From NCBI RefSeq assembly GCF_030064125.1, contig NZ_CP125957.1:1736001-1800000 (forward strand): a stretch of DNA of 64,000 nucleotides, given 5' to 3'. The translations under genes were made by a program, and so were the position numbers. How positions within the stretch are numbered: the first letter of the stretch is position 1; every line of letters begins with the position of its first letter. This DNA comes from Pseudomonas sp. G2-4. Lineage in GTDB: Bacteria > Pseudomonadota > Gammaproteobacteria > Pseudomonadales > Pseudomonadaceae. The notes beneath the pieces were generated by a model. The model was not told the origin of the DNA. It worked only from the letters and a program-made list of their open reading frames with translations, and did not search any database. This document shows positions 34,221 to 44,297 of the stretch, piece by piece.

Positions 34221-35993
34221 TCAGATTCCTTGCTCGCTGAGCCACAGGTTCAGCGCCGCCAGTTGCCACAGCCGCGAGCCACGCAACGGGGTTAGTTGGC
34301 CGTTCGGGTCGGTCAGCAGGCGGTCGAGCATGGCCGGGTTGAACAGGCCGCGATCCTGGCTCGGATCCAGCAGCAGTTCGCGGACCCAGGCCAGGGTATT
34401 GCCTTCCAGGTGCTTGAGGCCCGGCACCGGGAAATAGCCTTTCTTACGGTCGATGACCTCGCTGGGGATCACCCGTCGGGCGGCTTCCTTGAGGACCTGC
34501 TTGCCGCCGTCGGGCAGCTTGAATTTCGCCGGGACTCGCGCCGAGAGCTCCACCAGCCGATAGTCGAGGAACGGCGTACGGGCTTCCAGGCCCCAGGCCA
34601 TGGTCATGTTGTCGACGCGCTTGACCGGGTCGTCCACCAGCATCACCGTGCTGTCCAGGCGCAGCGCCTTGTCCACGGCGGCATCGGCCCCCGGTTGGGC
34701 GAAGTGCTCCTTGACGAAGTCTCCGGCGGCGTCGTTGGCCGTCAGCCATTTGGGCTGCACGGTGGCGGCATATTCTTCGTAGCTGCGGTCAAAGAAGGCG
34801 TCGCGATAGGCCGCATAGGGATCGCTGGCGCCGTCTACCTGCGGGTACCAGTGGTAGCCGGCAAACAGCTCGTCGGCGCCCTGGCCGCTTTGCACCACTT
34901 TGCAGTGCTTGGCCACTTCCCGGGACAACAGGTAGAAGGCGATGCAGTCGTGGCTGACCATCGGCTCGCTCATGGCACGGAAGGCCGCCGGTAACTGCTC
35001 GATGATCTCTTTTTCGTCGATGCGCAACTGGTGATGGCGGGTGCCGTAATGCTTGGCGATCAGGTCCGAATACTGGAACTCGTCGCCGCGTTCGCCGCCG
35101 GCATCCTGGAAACCGATGGAAAAGGTCGACAGGTCTTCCACGCCGACTTCCCGCAACAGCCCCACCAACATGCTCGAATCCACACCGCCGGACAGCAGCA
35201 CACCCACATCCACAGCGGCGCGCTGGCGAATGGCGACCGCTTCCCGAGTACTGTCGAGCACGCGGTCGACCCAGTCTTCCAGGTTGAGATTCTGTTCGTC
35301 GGCCCGTGGGCCGTAGGGCAGGGTCCACCAGGTTTTCTGCTCGGTGGTGCCGTCGGCTTCGATCCGCATCCAGGTGGCGGGCGGCAATTTTTCAACGCCG
35401 GCCAGCAAGGTGCGGGGCGCCGGGACCACCGCATGGAAATTCAGGTAGTGATTGAGGGCCACCGGGTCGAGCATCGGGCTGATGTCACCGCCCTTGAGCA
35501 GCGCCGGCAACGCCGAGGCGAAGCGCAAGCGCTGGCCGGTACGCGACAGGTACAGCGGCTTGACGCCGAGGCGGTCGCGGGCGATGAACAACCGCTTGGC
35601 ATCGCGTTCCCAGATGGCGAAGGCGAACATGCCGTTGAGCTTGGGCAACAGCGCTTCGCCCCAGGCGTGGTAGCCCTTGAGCAGCACTTCGGTGTCGCCA
35701 CCGGAATAGAAGGCGTAGCCCAGGCCTTCGAGCTCGGCGCGCAATTCCGGGTAGTTGTAGATCGCGCCGTTGAAGGCCAAGGACAGGCCCAACTGATTGT
35801 CGACCATGGGCTGGGCCGAACCGTCGGACAGGTCCATGATTTTCAGGCGCCGATGGCCTAGGGCAATCGGGCCCTGGCTATGAAAACCCCACGCGTCAGG
35901 GCCGCGAGGGGCCAAGTGATGGGTAATTCGCTCTACGGCCGCAAGGTCCGCAGGTTGTTGATCGAAACGTAACTCTCCAGCTAATCCGCACAT
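34221..35993 (-). CDS. asnO: N-acetylglutaminylglutamine amidotransferase (AsnO-like)
   Basis: It has 590 aa, a class II glutamine amidotransferase: Cys2 nucleophile (MCGLAGEL), RGPDAWG, FNGAIYNY, and the asparagine-synthetase domain with PP-loop LLSGGVDSSM (~260). It amidates N-acetylglutaminylglutamine to NAGGN. It is the first gene of the osmoprotectant operon. AAGGACTT precedes the ATG. A candidate -35 (TTGACC) exists upstream on the minus strand but no convincing -10. Confidence 0.93.
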   Translation of the reverse strand: MCGLAGELRFDQQPADLAAVERITHHLAPRGPDAWGFHSQGPIALGHRRLKIMDLSDGSAQPMVDNQLGLSLAFNGAIYNYPELRAELEGLGYAFYSGGDTEVLLKGYHAWGEALLPKLNGMFAFAIWERDAKRLFIARDRLGVKPLYLSRTGQRLRFASALPALLKGGDISPMLDPVALNHYLNFHAVVPAPRTLLAGVEKLPPATWMRIEADGTTEQKTWWTLPYGPRADEQNLNLEDWVDRVLDSTREAVAIRQRAAVDVGVLLSGGVDSSMLVGLLREVGVEDLSTFSIGFQDAGGERGDEFQYSDLIAKHYGTRHHQLRIDEKEIIEQLPAAFRAMSEPMVSHDCIAFYLLSREVAKHCKVVQSGQGADELFAGYHWYPQVDGASDPYAAYRDAFFDRSYEEYAATVQPKWLTANDAAGDFVKEHFAQPGADAAVDKALRLDSTVMLVDDPVKRVDNMTMAWGLEARTPFLDYRLVELSARVPAKFKLPDGGKQVLKEAARRVIPSEVIDRKKGYFPVPGLKHLEGNTLAWVRELLLDPSQDRGLFNPAMLDRLLTDPNGQLTPLRGSRLWQLAALNLWLSEQGI

Positions 35994-36145
35994 AAGTCCT
36001 TACCGGTTTTTCCGTTGGGGAGGGGTCAAGCTGCACGCGCCGAAATGGCGGGTACCCTGAAACTGACCGAGGGGATTGCTGTGAGTTTTAGATCGATGCG
36101 TTATAAGCAGGCGGGTGGGGTTGGGTTGAATGTTGCGCGGCCCCT

Positions 36146-36236
36146 TGTGGGAGCGAGCTTGCTCGCGATAGCGGAGGATCAGTTGGCCTCTGAGTTGACT
36201 GACACACTGCTATCGCGAGCAAGCTCGCTCCCACAG
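36146..36236. repeat. Paired palindromic repeat, family B (B4)
   Basis: TGTGGGAGCGAGCTTGCTCG ... CGAGCAAGCTCGCTCCCACA, heads outward. It lies between the asnO start and the mnmC end. Confidence 0.85.
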
Positions 36237-36266
36237 GGTTTGTGACATGTCTTAAGACAGTCGGTG

Positions 36267-38249
36267 CTAAGCCTTCCCCCGAATCAACCCCCGCAATGCA
36301 AACCGGTTCGGATGGCAAGCCTCGGCCACGCTTCGGGGCAGTGGCAGGGGTTCGTTGTCCATCCAGGCGGCGATCAGCTCTCCCGACAGTGGCGCGGTGA
36401 TCAGGCCCCGGGAGCCGTGGCCGCTGTTGACGTACAGGCCATCGAGCCACGGGCAGGGGCTGTCTGGTACTTGGCGAGCGTCCTTGCGCAGGGCCGAATA
36501 CGCTTCGATGAATGCCTGGCTGTCAGCCAACGGGCCGACAATCGGCAGGTAGTCCGGACTGGTGCAACGGAACGCCGCTCGGCCTTCGAGGTGTTGCGGA
36601 TCCAGGGCGCTGGCGTTGAAGCGATCCACCAGGTCCAGGGAGATTTCTTCGAGCATCTGCAGATTGCCGGCGTGCTCGGCGGCGGTAGGGGTCAGGTCGT
36701 CGCTCTTGAAGTCGAAACTGGCGCCCAGGGTATGTTCGCCCAGTCGCGGCGGGGCCACGTAGCCTTCGGCGCACACCACGGTCGCCAGGTCCTGGCTGCG
36801 GACGGTCTGCGGCAGGCGGGTGATCTGCCCGCGAATGCGCTTGAGTGGCAAGTCGGCGGCGGGTTCGAAACGTTTGATCTCGGCGGCACTGGCAAGGATG
36901 ACCACGGGCGCGCTGGCCAGGCAACGTTCGCCGTCCCAGGCCTGCCACTGGCCGTCGACTCGGCGCAGTTGCAGCACTTCATGATGGGGCTGCACGTCAA
37001 TCGCCGGCCCCGAGGCCTGCCAGCGACACAGCGCCGGGGGATGGACCCAGCCGCCTTCGGGATAAAACAAACCGCCACAGGCCAGGCCGATGCCGGCCCG
37101 TGACTCGGCCTGTGGCTGATCAAGCGAATGCAGCAAGTCTTCTGGGAACGCCTCGGCCAGTTGCGCCTGGCGCTCGGCTTCCTTGGGGGTGAAGGCCAGT
37201 TGCAAGACGCCGCAAGCGTCCCAGTCAACGCCGCGCTGCAGATGCTCCAGCACGCGCCGGGTGTAGCCGAAACCGCTGAGGATCATCTGCGACAACGCCG
37301 TACCGTGGGCAGAAAGCTTGAGGTACAGCACGCCCTGGGGGTTGCCGGAGGCTTCCTCGGCCAACCCGGCGTGACGCTCCAGCAGCGTCACCTGCCAACC
37401 CCGTGCGGCGAGGCTGGCGGCGCTGGCACAACCGGCCAGGCCACCGCCGATCACCAGTGCCCGGCGCTCGCCGGTGAACGGAGCGGGGCGCGCGTACCAG
37501 GGTTTCGCCGTAAGCGCCGCTGGCACCTGCTCCGGCCAGCCGAGAAATACACCGCGCAGGATTTCCCATTTGTGGCCGATGCCCGGCGTGCGCTTCATCT
37601 TGAAGCCCGCCGCGTTCAACAACCGCCGCACCCAACCGGTACTGGTAAAGGTGCTGAGGGTCGCGCCGGGCGCCGCCAGCCGTGCCAGCTCGGCGAACAG
37701 CTCGGCGGTCCACATGTCGGGGTTCCTGGCCGGCGCAAAACCGTCCAGGAACCAGGCATCGATTTGCCCATCCAGCTGCGGCAACTGCTCCAGGGCGTCA
37801 CCGATCAACAAGGTCAGCGTCACTCGCCCATCCGCCAACGTCAGACGCTGGAAACCCTGGTGGATCGCGACGTACTGCTCAAGCAATTGATCAGCCTGAA
37901 GTGCCAGCTGCGGCCACAGGGCCAAGGCCCGGCGCAGGTCTTGCGGGCTCAAGGGGTATTTCTCGACACTGACAAAATGCAGCCGCGCCCGGGTCGGTGC
38001 GCACTGTTCGAACAACTGCCAGGCGCAGAGGAAGTTCAAGCCGGTGCCGAACCCGGTTTCACCGATCACCAGCCGCCCGTCCTCCGGCAGCGCAGCGAAG
38101 CGCTCGGCCAGGTTGTTCTGCTCAAGGAACACGTAACGGGTTTCCTCCAGGCCCGACTGGTCGGAAAAATACACGTCGTCGAACTCCCGCGAACGCGGGC
38201 GACCCTGATCATCCCAGTCAAGTTGGGCGTGGTGCTGTAAGGGCGTCAT
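36267..38249 (-). CDS. mnmC: Bifunctional tRNA modification enzyme MnmC
   Basis: It has 660 aa with two domains. The N-terminal MnmD methyltransferase (~1-240; GETGFGTGLNFL, DAWFLDGFAPARNPDMW) and C-terminal FAD-dependent MnmC1 oxidoreductase (~260-650; VIGGGLAGCASAASLAARG, NSGHGSRGL) carry out the last two steps of 5-methylaminomethyl-2-thiouridine formation at tRNA wobble U34. Length and domain order match the fused gamma-proteobacterial enzyme. Single-gene unit. Confidence 0.95.
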   Translation of the reverse strand: MTPLQHHAQLDWDDQGRPRSREFDDVYFSDQSGLEETRYVFLEQNNLAERFAALPEDGRLVIGETGFGTGLNFLCAWQLFEQCAPTRARLHFVSVEKYPLSPQDLRRALALWPQLALQADQLLEQYVAIHQGFQRLTLADGRVTLTLLIGDALEQLPQLDGQIDAWFLDGFAPARNPDMWTAELFAELARLAAPGATLSTFTSTGWVRRLLNAAGFKMKRTPGIGHKWEILRGVFLGWPEQVPAALTAKPWYARPAPFTGERRALVIGGGLAGCASAASLAARGWQVTLLERHAGLAEEASGNPQGVLYLKLSAHGTALSQMILSGFGYTRRVLEHLQRGVDWDACGVLQLAFTPKEAERQAQLAEAFPEDLLHSLDQPQAESRAGIGLACGGLFYPEGGWVHPPALCRWQASGPAIDVQPHHEVLQLRRVDGQWQAWDGERCLASAPVVILASAAEIKRFEPAADLPLKRIRGQITRLPQTVRSQDLATVVCAEGYVAPPRLGEHTLGASFDFKSDDLTPTAAEHAGNLQMLEEISLDLVDRFNASALDPQHLEGRAAFRCTSPDYLPIVGPLADSQAFIEAYSALRKDARQVPDSPCPWLDGLYVNSGHGSRGLITAPLSGELIAAWMDNEPLPLPRSVAEACHPNRFALRGLIRGKA

Positions 38250-38399
38250 GGCAGGCTCGGTCGAAACAAGGTGGCCATTCTAGCCGATCAGTCTCCGGTT
38301 GCTTGACCCATCGCAACAGAGCGCTGTTCTTGATGGAATCTGCTGCCCCGGGCCGCGTCCAATCCGCTAGTCTTGCCCCATTCCTGGAAGGAGCTGCCC

Positions 38400-39923
38400 A
38401 TGTTCGAATCCGCTGAAATCGGTCACGTCATCGATAAAGACACCTTTGAGGCCGAAGTGCCGGCACTGCGTGAAGCGCTGCTCGAGGCCCAATTCGAATT
38501 GAAGCAGCAGGGGCGTTTCCCGGTCATCGTGCTGATCAATGGTGTTGAAGGCGCGGGCAAGGGCGAGACGGTGAAGTTGCTTAACGAATGGATGGACCCG
38601 CGGCTGATCGAAGTCCGCACGTTCGACCAGCAGACCGACGAGGAACTGGCGCGACCTCCGGCCTGGCGCTACTGGCGGATGCTGCCGGCCAAGGGACGCA
38701 TGGGGATTTTCTTCGGCAACTGGTACAGCCAGATGCTGCAAGGGCGCGTGCATGGGGTGATCAAGGACCCGCGCCTGGATCAGGCAATCAATGCTGCCGA
38801 GCGTCTGGAAAAAATGCTCTGCGATGAAGGTGCGCTGATCTTCAAGTTCTGGTTTCACCTGTCCAAGAAGCAGATGAAAGCCCGGCTCAAGGGGCTCAAG
38901 GACGATCCATTGCATAGCTGGCGCATCAGCCCGCTGGATTGGCAGCAGTCCCAGACCTACGACAAGTTCGTCAAATACGGTGAGCGGGTGTTGCGCCGTA
39001 CCAGTCGTGATTACGCGTCGTGGCATGTGATCGAAGGTGTGGACACCTGTTATCGCAGCCTCACGGTCGGGAGGATTTTGCTCGAAGGGTTGCGTCAGGC
39101 CCTCGATCGGCCGAAGGTCACGCCAGAAAAAGTCAACGTGGCGCCACTGCCGCCTCTGGATAACCAGATCACCCTGATCGACAGCCTGGACATGACCCTG
39201 CGCCTGGACAAAGCCGATTACGAGGACCAACTGATTACCGAGCAGGCGCGGTTCGCCGGTTTGCTGCGGGACAAGCGCATGCGCCGCCATGCCCTGGTGG
39301 CCGTGTTCGAAGGCAACGATGCGGCGGGCAAGGGCGGCGCAATCCGGCGGGTCGCGGCGGCCCTCGACCCGCGCCAATACAGCATCGTGCCGATTGCCGC
39401 GCCCACCGAAGAAGAGCGCGCCCATCCCTACATGTGGCGGTTCTGGCGACACATTCCGGCGCGAGGCAAGTTCACCGTGTTCGACCGCTCCTGGTATGGC
39501 CGGGTGCTGGTGGAGCGGGTCGAAGGGTTCTGCAGCCGGGCCGACTGGCTGCGGGCCTACGGCGAAATCAACGATTTCGAGGAGCAGATTGCCGACGCTG
39601 GCGTGGTGGTGGTCAAGTTCTGGCTGGCCATCGATAAGGAGACTCAGTTGCAGCGCTTCCAGGAACGCGAGGAGATCCCGTTCAAGCGCTTCAAGATCAC
39701 TGAAGACGATTGGCGCAATCGCGATAAATGGGAAGCGTACCGTGCGGCAGTGTGCGACATGGTGGATCGCACCAGCACCGAGATTTCTCCCTGGACGTTG
39801 GTGGAGGCCAATGACAAGCGCTGGGCTCGGGTCAAGGTCTTGCGCACCCTCAACCAGGCCCTGGAAGCGGCGTTCGAGCGCGCCGACAAACACGCTGGGA
39901 AATCGAAGAAGGGCAAGAAGTAG
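38400..39923 (+). CDS. pap: Polyphosphate:AMP phosphotransferase (two PPK2 domains)
   Basis: It has 507 aa. Tandem PPK2 domains have P-loops GVEGAGKGE (~residues 48-56) and GNDAAGKGG (~302-310), with lid regions RTFDQQTDEE and PIAAPTEEERAHPYMWRFWR. Two-domain PPK2 enzymes (PAP) phosphorylate AMP to ADP with polyphosphate. The second domain has the catalytic-looking DRSWYGRVL; in the first domain the equivalent is FFGNWYSQML, lacking the DRS triad, so it is probably structural or degenerate. The start at 38400 has GGAAGGAG upstream. Confidence 0.92.
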   Translation: MFESAEIGHVIDKDTFEAEVPALREALLEAQFELKQQGRFPVIVLINGVEGAGKGETVKLLNEWMDPRLIEVRTFDQQTDEELARPPAWRYWRMLPAKGRMGIFFGNWYSQMLQGRVHGVIKDPRLDQAINAAERLEKMLCDEGALIFKFWFHLSKKQMKARLKGLKDDPLHSWRISPLDWQQSQTYDKFVKYGERVLRRTSRDYASWHVIEGVDTCYRSLTVGRILLEGLRQALDRPKVTPEKVNVAPLPPLDNQITLIDSLDMTLRLDKADYEDQLITEQARFAGLLRDKRMRRHALVAVFEGNDAAGKGGAIRRVAAALDPRQYSIVPIAAPTEEERAHPYMWRFWRHIPARGKFTVFDRSWYGRVLVERVEGFCSRADWLRAYGEINDFEEQIADAGVVVVKFWLAIDKETQLQRFQEREEIPFKRFKITEDDWRNRDKWEAYRAAVCDMVDRTSTEISPWTLVEANDKRWARVKVLRTLNQALEAAFERADKHAGKSKKGKK

Positions 39924-40026
39924 ACCGATGATTGCGCATACGCGAGGTGAATGATTGTCGCGGTTGGTTATAGGGTGGACCTATGCTGGGCCCACTTCCT
40001 ACCGACAACAATAATGAGGTGCAGCC

Positions 40027-41211
40027 ATGCGTGAAGTGGTGATCGTCGACAGCGTACGGACTGGCTTGGCCAAGTCGTTTCGCGGCAAGTTCAACATGAC
40101 TCGTCCGGACGACATGGCGGCCCATTGTGTCGATGCCTTGTTGGCACGCAATGACATCGACCCGGCCAGCGTCGAGGATTGCATCGTCGGTGCCGGCTCC
40201 AACGAAGGTGCCCAGGGCTTCAACATCGGCCGCAACGTGGCGGTGCTCTCGCAACTCGGCATCGGCACCGCCGGCATGACCCTCAACCGCTTCTGCTCCT
40301 CGGGCCTGCAAGCCATCGCCATCGCGGCCAACCAGATCGCTTCCGGCTGCAGCGACATCATCGTTGCCGGCGGTGTGGAATCCATCAGCCTGACGATGAA
40401 AAGCGTCAACACCGACAACCTGATCAACCCACTGCTCAAGGAGCAGGTGCCCGGGATTTACTTCCCCATGGGCCAGACGGCCGAGATCGTTGCTCGTCGC
40501 TATCAGGTCAGCCGCGAAGAGCAGGACCGCTACGCCTTGCAGAGCCAGCAACGCACTGCCCAGGCCCAGGCGGCCGGGCTGTTCGATGACGAAATCGTGC
40601 CGATGAAGGTCAAGTACCGCGTCGAGGACAAGAACACTGGCGCGGTGCAGATCCTCGATGGCGTGGTGGATCGCGACGATTGCAACCGTCCGGACACCAG
40701 CTACGAAAGCCTGGCGGGCTTGAAGCCGGTGTTCGCCGAAGACGGTTCGGTGACGGCGGGCAACTCGTCACAGTTGTCCGATGGCGCCTCGATGACCCTG
40801 GTGATGAGCCTGGAAAAAGCCCTGGCCCTGGGACTCAAGCCCAAGGCGTTTTTCCGTGGTTTTACCGTGGCCGGTTGCGCGCCGGACGAGATGGGCATCG
40901 GTCCGGTGTTCTCAGTGCCGAAGCTGCTCAAGGCCAAAGGCTTGCAGATCGCGGATATCGATTTGTGGGAACTCAACGAGGCCTTCGCTTCCCAGTGCCT
41001 GTACAGCCGTAACCGATTGGAAATCGATAACGAGAAATACAACGTCAACGGCGGCTCGATTGCCATCGGCCATCCGTTCGGCATGACGGGTTCGCGGCAA
41101 GTGGGGCATCTGGTGCGCGAGCTGCAACGGCGGCAACTGCGCTACGGCATTGTGACCATGTGCGTGGGCGGCGGGATGGGGGCGACGGGGTTGTTCGAGG
41201 CGGTTAGATAA
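40027..41211 (+). CDS. Thiolase (acetyl-CoA C-acyltransferase)
   Basis: It has 394 aa. Active-site Cys in NRFCSSGLQA (~90), His in GGSIAIGHPFGMTG, and the C-terminal CVGGGMGATGLFE motif are intact. It acts in fatty-acid beta-oxidation or short-chain acyl-CoA condensation; it stands alone without a fadB partner, so chain specificity cannot be judged. GAGGTG precedes the ATG. Confidence 0.92.
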   Translation: MREVVIVDSVRTGLAKSFRGKFNMTRPDDMAAHCVDALLARNDIDPASVEDCIVGAGSNEGAQGFNIGRNVAVLSQLGIGTAGMTLNRFCSSGLQAIAIAANQIASGCSDIIVAGGVESISLTMKSVNTDNLINPLLKEQVPGIYFPMGQTAEIVARRYQVSREEQDRYALQSQQRTAQAQAAGLFDDEIVPMKVKYRVEDKNTGAVQILDGVVDRDDCNRPDTSYESLAGLKPVFAEDGSVTAGNSSQLSDGASMTLVMSLEKALALGLKPKAFFRGFTVAGCAPDEMGIGPVFSVPKLLKAKGLQIADIDLWELNEAFASQCLYSRNRLEIDNEKYNVNGGSIAIGHPFGMTGSRQVGHLVRELQRRQLRYGIVTMCVGGGMGATGLFEAVR

Positions 41212-41257
41212 CCGCTTATCAGTGGGTTTTGGTTGGCCCGGGGGGCAGGGTGGACTT

Positions 41258-41353
41258 GTGTGGCGAGGGAGCTTGCTCCCGCTCGGCTGCGAAGCAGTCG
41301 TCGCTTGCAGAGGACCGCTTCGCGGTCCAGCGGGAGCAAGCTCCCTCGCCACA
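41258..41353. repeat. Paired palindromic repeat, family A (A5)
   Basis: TGTGGCGAGGGAGCTTGCTC ... GAGCAAGCTCCCTCGCCACA, inner stem GGACCGCTTCGCGGTCC. Confidence 0.85.
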
Positions 41354-41367
41354 TTTGAATGGTGTGT

Positions 41368-41565
41368 CTAGCTGGCAATCTGGTCCGACGGCAGCATCCG
41401 CTGGATATACGCCTCTACCGCCTGTAACGCCGCCTCGCGGTTGGCGAACGGGCCTTCCTGGGTGCCTTCCCGAGTGTCGAAGTAAAATTCGCCGTTCACC
41501 CGACAGATCCGATCACTGCGAAAGATAGTCGTGGGGGCAGGATCCTGGGCGCGTTTGCCAAGCAT
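41368..41565 (-). CDS. DUF6316 small protein
   Basis: It has 65 aa: MLGKRAQDPAPTTIFRSDRI, then a core RVNGEFYFDTREG and GPFANREAALQAVEAYIQRM. This is a short Pseudomonas-type family with the pattern of a small two-strand/helix fold, assigned by me to DUF6316. The ATG at 41565 has GGAG upstream; the frame extends to 41652 but without conserved sequence. Function unknown. Confidence 0.75.
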   Translation of the reverse strand: MLGKRAQDPAPTTIFRSDRICRVNGEFYFDTREGTQEGPFANREAALQAVEAYIQRMLPSDQIAS

Positions 41566-41754
41566 GAGGGGCTCCAAAAGATCGGCTGATTCAGGTTGAA
41601 GCAAGTTTAGGTGGTGCCGCCGATTCATGCTTGGCCAGCCGATGGCCGGCAATGTGCCATGTCTGCACTTGATGATTAATCCCCAACTGTTCCTGTGTCG
41701 CTCGGCGATCCGTGTCTAGAATGGCGGTTCTTTGTCTTGGGCTTCGAGGGTTGC

Positions 41755-42717
41755 ATGCACATATCGTCCGGTCGCTGGGTCTATGGTCTGTTCCTGGCCC
41801 TGCTGACCGCTTTGCTGTGGGGCATCCTGCCGATCAAGCTCAAGCAAGTGTTGCAAGTGATGGACCCGGTCACCGTGACCTGGTTTCGCTTGCTGGTGTC
41901 CGGGGGCTTGCTGTTCATCTACCTGGCGGCGACCCGACGCCTGCCCAGCCGCAAGGTGCTCGGCCCCCGTGGTGGCTGGCTGGTGGCGATGGCGGTGCTC
42001 GGGTTGGTGGGCAATTACGTGCTGTACCTGATGGGCCTGAATCGCTTGAGCCCCGGTACGGCGCAGCTGGTGGTGCAGATGGGGCCGATCATGTTGCTGG
42101 TCGCCAGCCTGTTTGTGTTCAAGGAGCGGTTCAGCGTGGGACAGGGCATCGGCCTGGCAGTGCTGCTGATCGGCTTTACGCTATTTTTCAACCAGCGCCT
42201 CGGCGAGCTGTTGACCTCCCTGAGCGACTACACCGCCGGGGTCTTGATGATATTGCTGGCCTCCACGGTCTGGACGTTCTACGCCCTGGGCCAGAAGCAA
42301 CTGTTGACGGTGTGGAATTCGTTGCAGGTGATGATGGTGATCTACCTGTTCTGTGCGTTGCTGCTCACCCCCTGGGCGCACCCGTTGGAAGCATTGCAAT
42401 TGAGCCCCCTGCAGGGCTGGTTGTTGCTCGCCTGCTGCCTCAACACCCTGATTGCCTACGGCGCATTTGCCGAGGCGCTGGCCCATTGGGAAGCCTCGCG
42501 GGTCAGCGCGACCCTGGCGATCACGCCACTGGTGACCTTTGCTGCGGTGGCGCTGGCTGCCTGGTGGTGGCCTGACTACGTTCATGCCGAGCAGATCAAT
42601 CTGCTGGGGTATGGCGGGGCGGTGCTGGTGGTATTGGGGTCGGCGCTGGTAGCGCTGGGGCCTTCGCTGATGGCCGGGCTCAGGGCTCGGCGCGAGCGGA
42701 TGGCGGTAGGGCGTTAA
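41755..42717 (+). CDS. DMT/EamA family permease
   Basis: It has 320 aa with ten transmembrane helices in two EamA halves (~5-140 and ~150-305). Motifs such as LLTALLWGILPIKLK at the start and VSATLAITPLVTF in the second half fit the drug/metabolite transporter superfamily. Substrate unknown. The ATG at 41755 (MHISSGRW) has GAGGG upstream; the reading frame extends 60 bases further. Confidence 0.88.
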   Translation: MHISSGRWVYGLFLALLTALLWGILPIKLKQVLQVMDPVTVTWFRLLVSGGLLFIYLAATRRLPSRKVLGPRGGWLVAMAVLGLVGNYVLYLMGLNRLSPGTAQLVVQMGPIMLLVASLFVFKERFSVGQGIGLAVLLIGFTLFFNQRLGELLTSLSDYTAGVLMILLASTVWTFYALGQKQLLTVWNSLQVMMVIYLFCALLLTPWAHPLEALQLSPLQGWLLLACCLNTLIAYGAFAEALAHWEASRVSATLAITPLVTFAAVALAAWWWPDYVHAEQINLLGYGGAVLVVLGSALVALGPSLMAGLRARRERMAVGR

Positions 42718-42751
42718 GCGGACAACGGATCGTGCGACCGACACAAAATTA

Positions 42752-42842
42752 ATGTGGGAGCGAGCTTGCTCGCGATGGCGGCGTGGCGTCGATGGAGATG
42801 TCGATTCGACTGGCCCTATCGCGAGCAAGCTCGCTCCCACAT
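42752..42842. repeat. Paired palindromic repeat, family B (B5)
   Basis: TGTGGGAGCGAGCTTGCTCG ... CGAGCAAGCTCGCTCCCACA, heads outward. It is flanked on both sides by inverted copies of an AT-rich motif (ACCGACACAAAATT at 42737-42750; GGACGTAAATTTTGCGTCC at 42855-42873). Confidence 0.85.
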
Positions 42843-42902
42843 TGGATTTTCAGTGGACGTAAATTTTGCGTCCGACACACATTCGCTGAGGGTAGCCAAT
42901 CA

Positions 42903-44297
42903 TCAGCCCTGGCTACCCGCCTCCAGCATATTCTCCGGCCTTACCCAGGCATCGAACTCTTCATCGGTCAGATACCCCAACTGCAACGCCGCCTCGCGCA
43001 GGGTCAGCCCTTCGCCGTAGGCTTTCTTGGCGATCTCGGCGGACTTGTCGTAGCCAATGTGCGGGTTCAGCGCGGTCACCAGCATCAATCCGCGCTCAAG
43101 ATGCGCAGCCATCTGCTCGGCATCCGGCTCGAGCCCGGCGATGCAGTGCTGTTGGAAGTTGCTGCAACCATCGGCCAGCAGGCGGATCGATTGCAGCAGG
43201 TTGTGGATGATCACCGGTTTGAACACGTTCAGCTGCAAATGGCCCTGGCTGGCGGCGAAACCGATGGTCACGTCGTTGCCCATGACCTGGCAGGCCAGCA
43301 TCGACAAGGCTTCGCACTGGGTCGGGTTGACCTTGCCGGGCATGATCGAACTGCCCGGTTCATTGGCCGGCAATTTCACCTCGGCGAACCCGGCCCGTGG
43401 CCCGGAGCCCAGCAGGCGCAGGTCGTTGGCGATCTTCATCAGGGTCACGGCGAGGGTTTTCAGCGCGCCGGACAGGGCGGTCAGGGGTTCATGGCCGGCC
43501 AGCGCCGCGAACTTGTTCGGCGCGGTGACGAACGGCAGTCCGGAGAGAGCCGCCAATTCGGCAGCAATGGCTTCGCCAAAGCCGTGGGGTGAATTGAGCC
43601 CGGTGCCCACCGCCGTGCCGCCCTGGGCCAGTTCGCAGACCGCTGGCAGCGCGGCGCGAATGGCCCGTTCGGCGTAATCGAGCTGGGCAATGAAGGCCGA
43701 CAGTTCCTGGCCAAACGTGATCGGCGTGGCATCCATCATGTGGGTGCGACCGGTCTTGACCAGCTTCATGTGGCGCGCCGCCAGCTCCGCCAGCCCGCCG
43801 GACAGCTCGGCGATGGCTGGCAGCAACTGCTGCTGGACGGCCTGCACCGCGGCGATGTGCATGGCGGTGGGGAAGCAGTCATTGGAGCTCTGGGAGCGGT
43901 TGACGTGGTCGTTGGGGTGCACCGGGCTCTTGCCGCCGCGCGGGTTGCCCGCCAGTTCGTTGGCGCGTCCGGCAATGACTTCGTTGACGTTCATGTTGCT
44001 CTGGGTGCCGCTGCCGGTCTGCCAGACCACCAGCGGAAACTGGTCGTCATGCTGGCCGTGCAGCACTTCGTCGGCGGCCTGTTCGATCAGGCGGGCGATG
44101 TCGGCGGGCAAGTCGCCATTGCGGTCGTTGACCCGCGCGGCGGCTTTCTTGATCAGCGCCAGGGCATGCAGCACCGACAGCGGCATGCGTTCGCTGCCAA
44201 TGGCAAAGTTGATCAGGGAGCGCTGTGTCTGGGCGCCCCAGTAGGCGTCATCCGGGACTTCAACCTGGCCAAGGCTGTCGGTTTCGATACGGCTCAT
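42903..44297 (-). CDS. fumC: Class II fumarate hydratase FumC
   Basis: It has 464 aa, oxygen-stable fumarase of the TCA cycle. The superfamily signature [11 protein letters not shown], the catalytic-loop GSGTQSNMN region, and [12 protein letters not shown] are intact. In P. aeruginosa one of two fumC genes is iron-regulated with sodA; here there is no sodA neighbour, so this looks like the other copy (inference). Confidence 0.94.
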   Translation of the reverse strand: MSRIETDSLGQVEVPDDAYWGAQTQRSLINFAIGSERMPLSVLHALALIKKAAARVNDRNGDLPADIARLIEQAADEVLHGQHDDQFPLVVWQTGSGTQSNMNVNEVIAGRANELAGNPRGGKSPVHPNDHVNRSQSSNDCFPTAMHIAAVQAVQQQLLPAIAELSGGLAELAARHMKLVKTGRTHMMDATPITFGQELSAFIAQLDYAERAIRAALPAVCELAQGGTAVGTGLNSPHGFGEAIAAELAALSGLPFVTAPNKFAALAGHEPLTALSGALKTLAVTLMKIANDLRLLGSGPRAGFAEVKLPANEPGSSIMPGKVNPTQCEALSMLACQVMGNDVTIGFAASQGHLQLNVFKPVIIHNLLQSIRLLADGCSNFQQHCIAGLEPDAEQMAAHLERGLMLVTALNPHIGYDKSAEIAKKAYGEGLTLREAALQLGYLTDEEFDAWVRPENMLEAGSQG

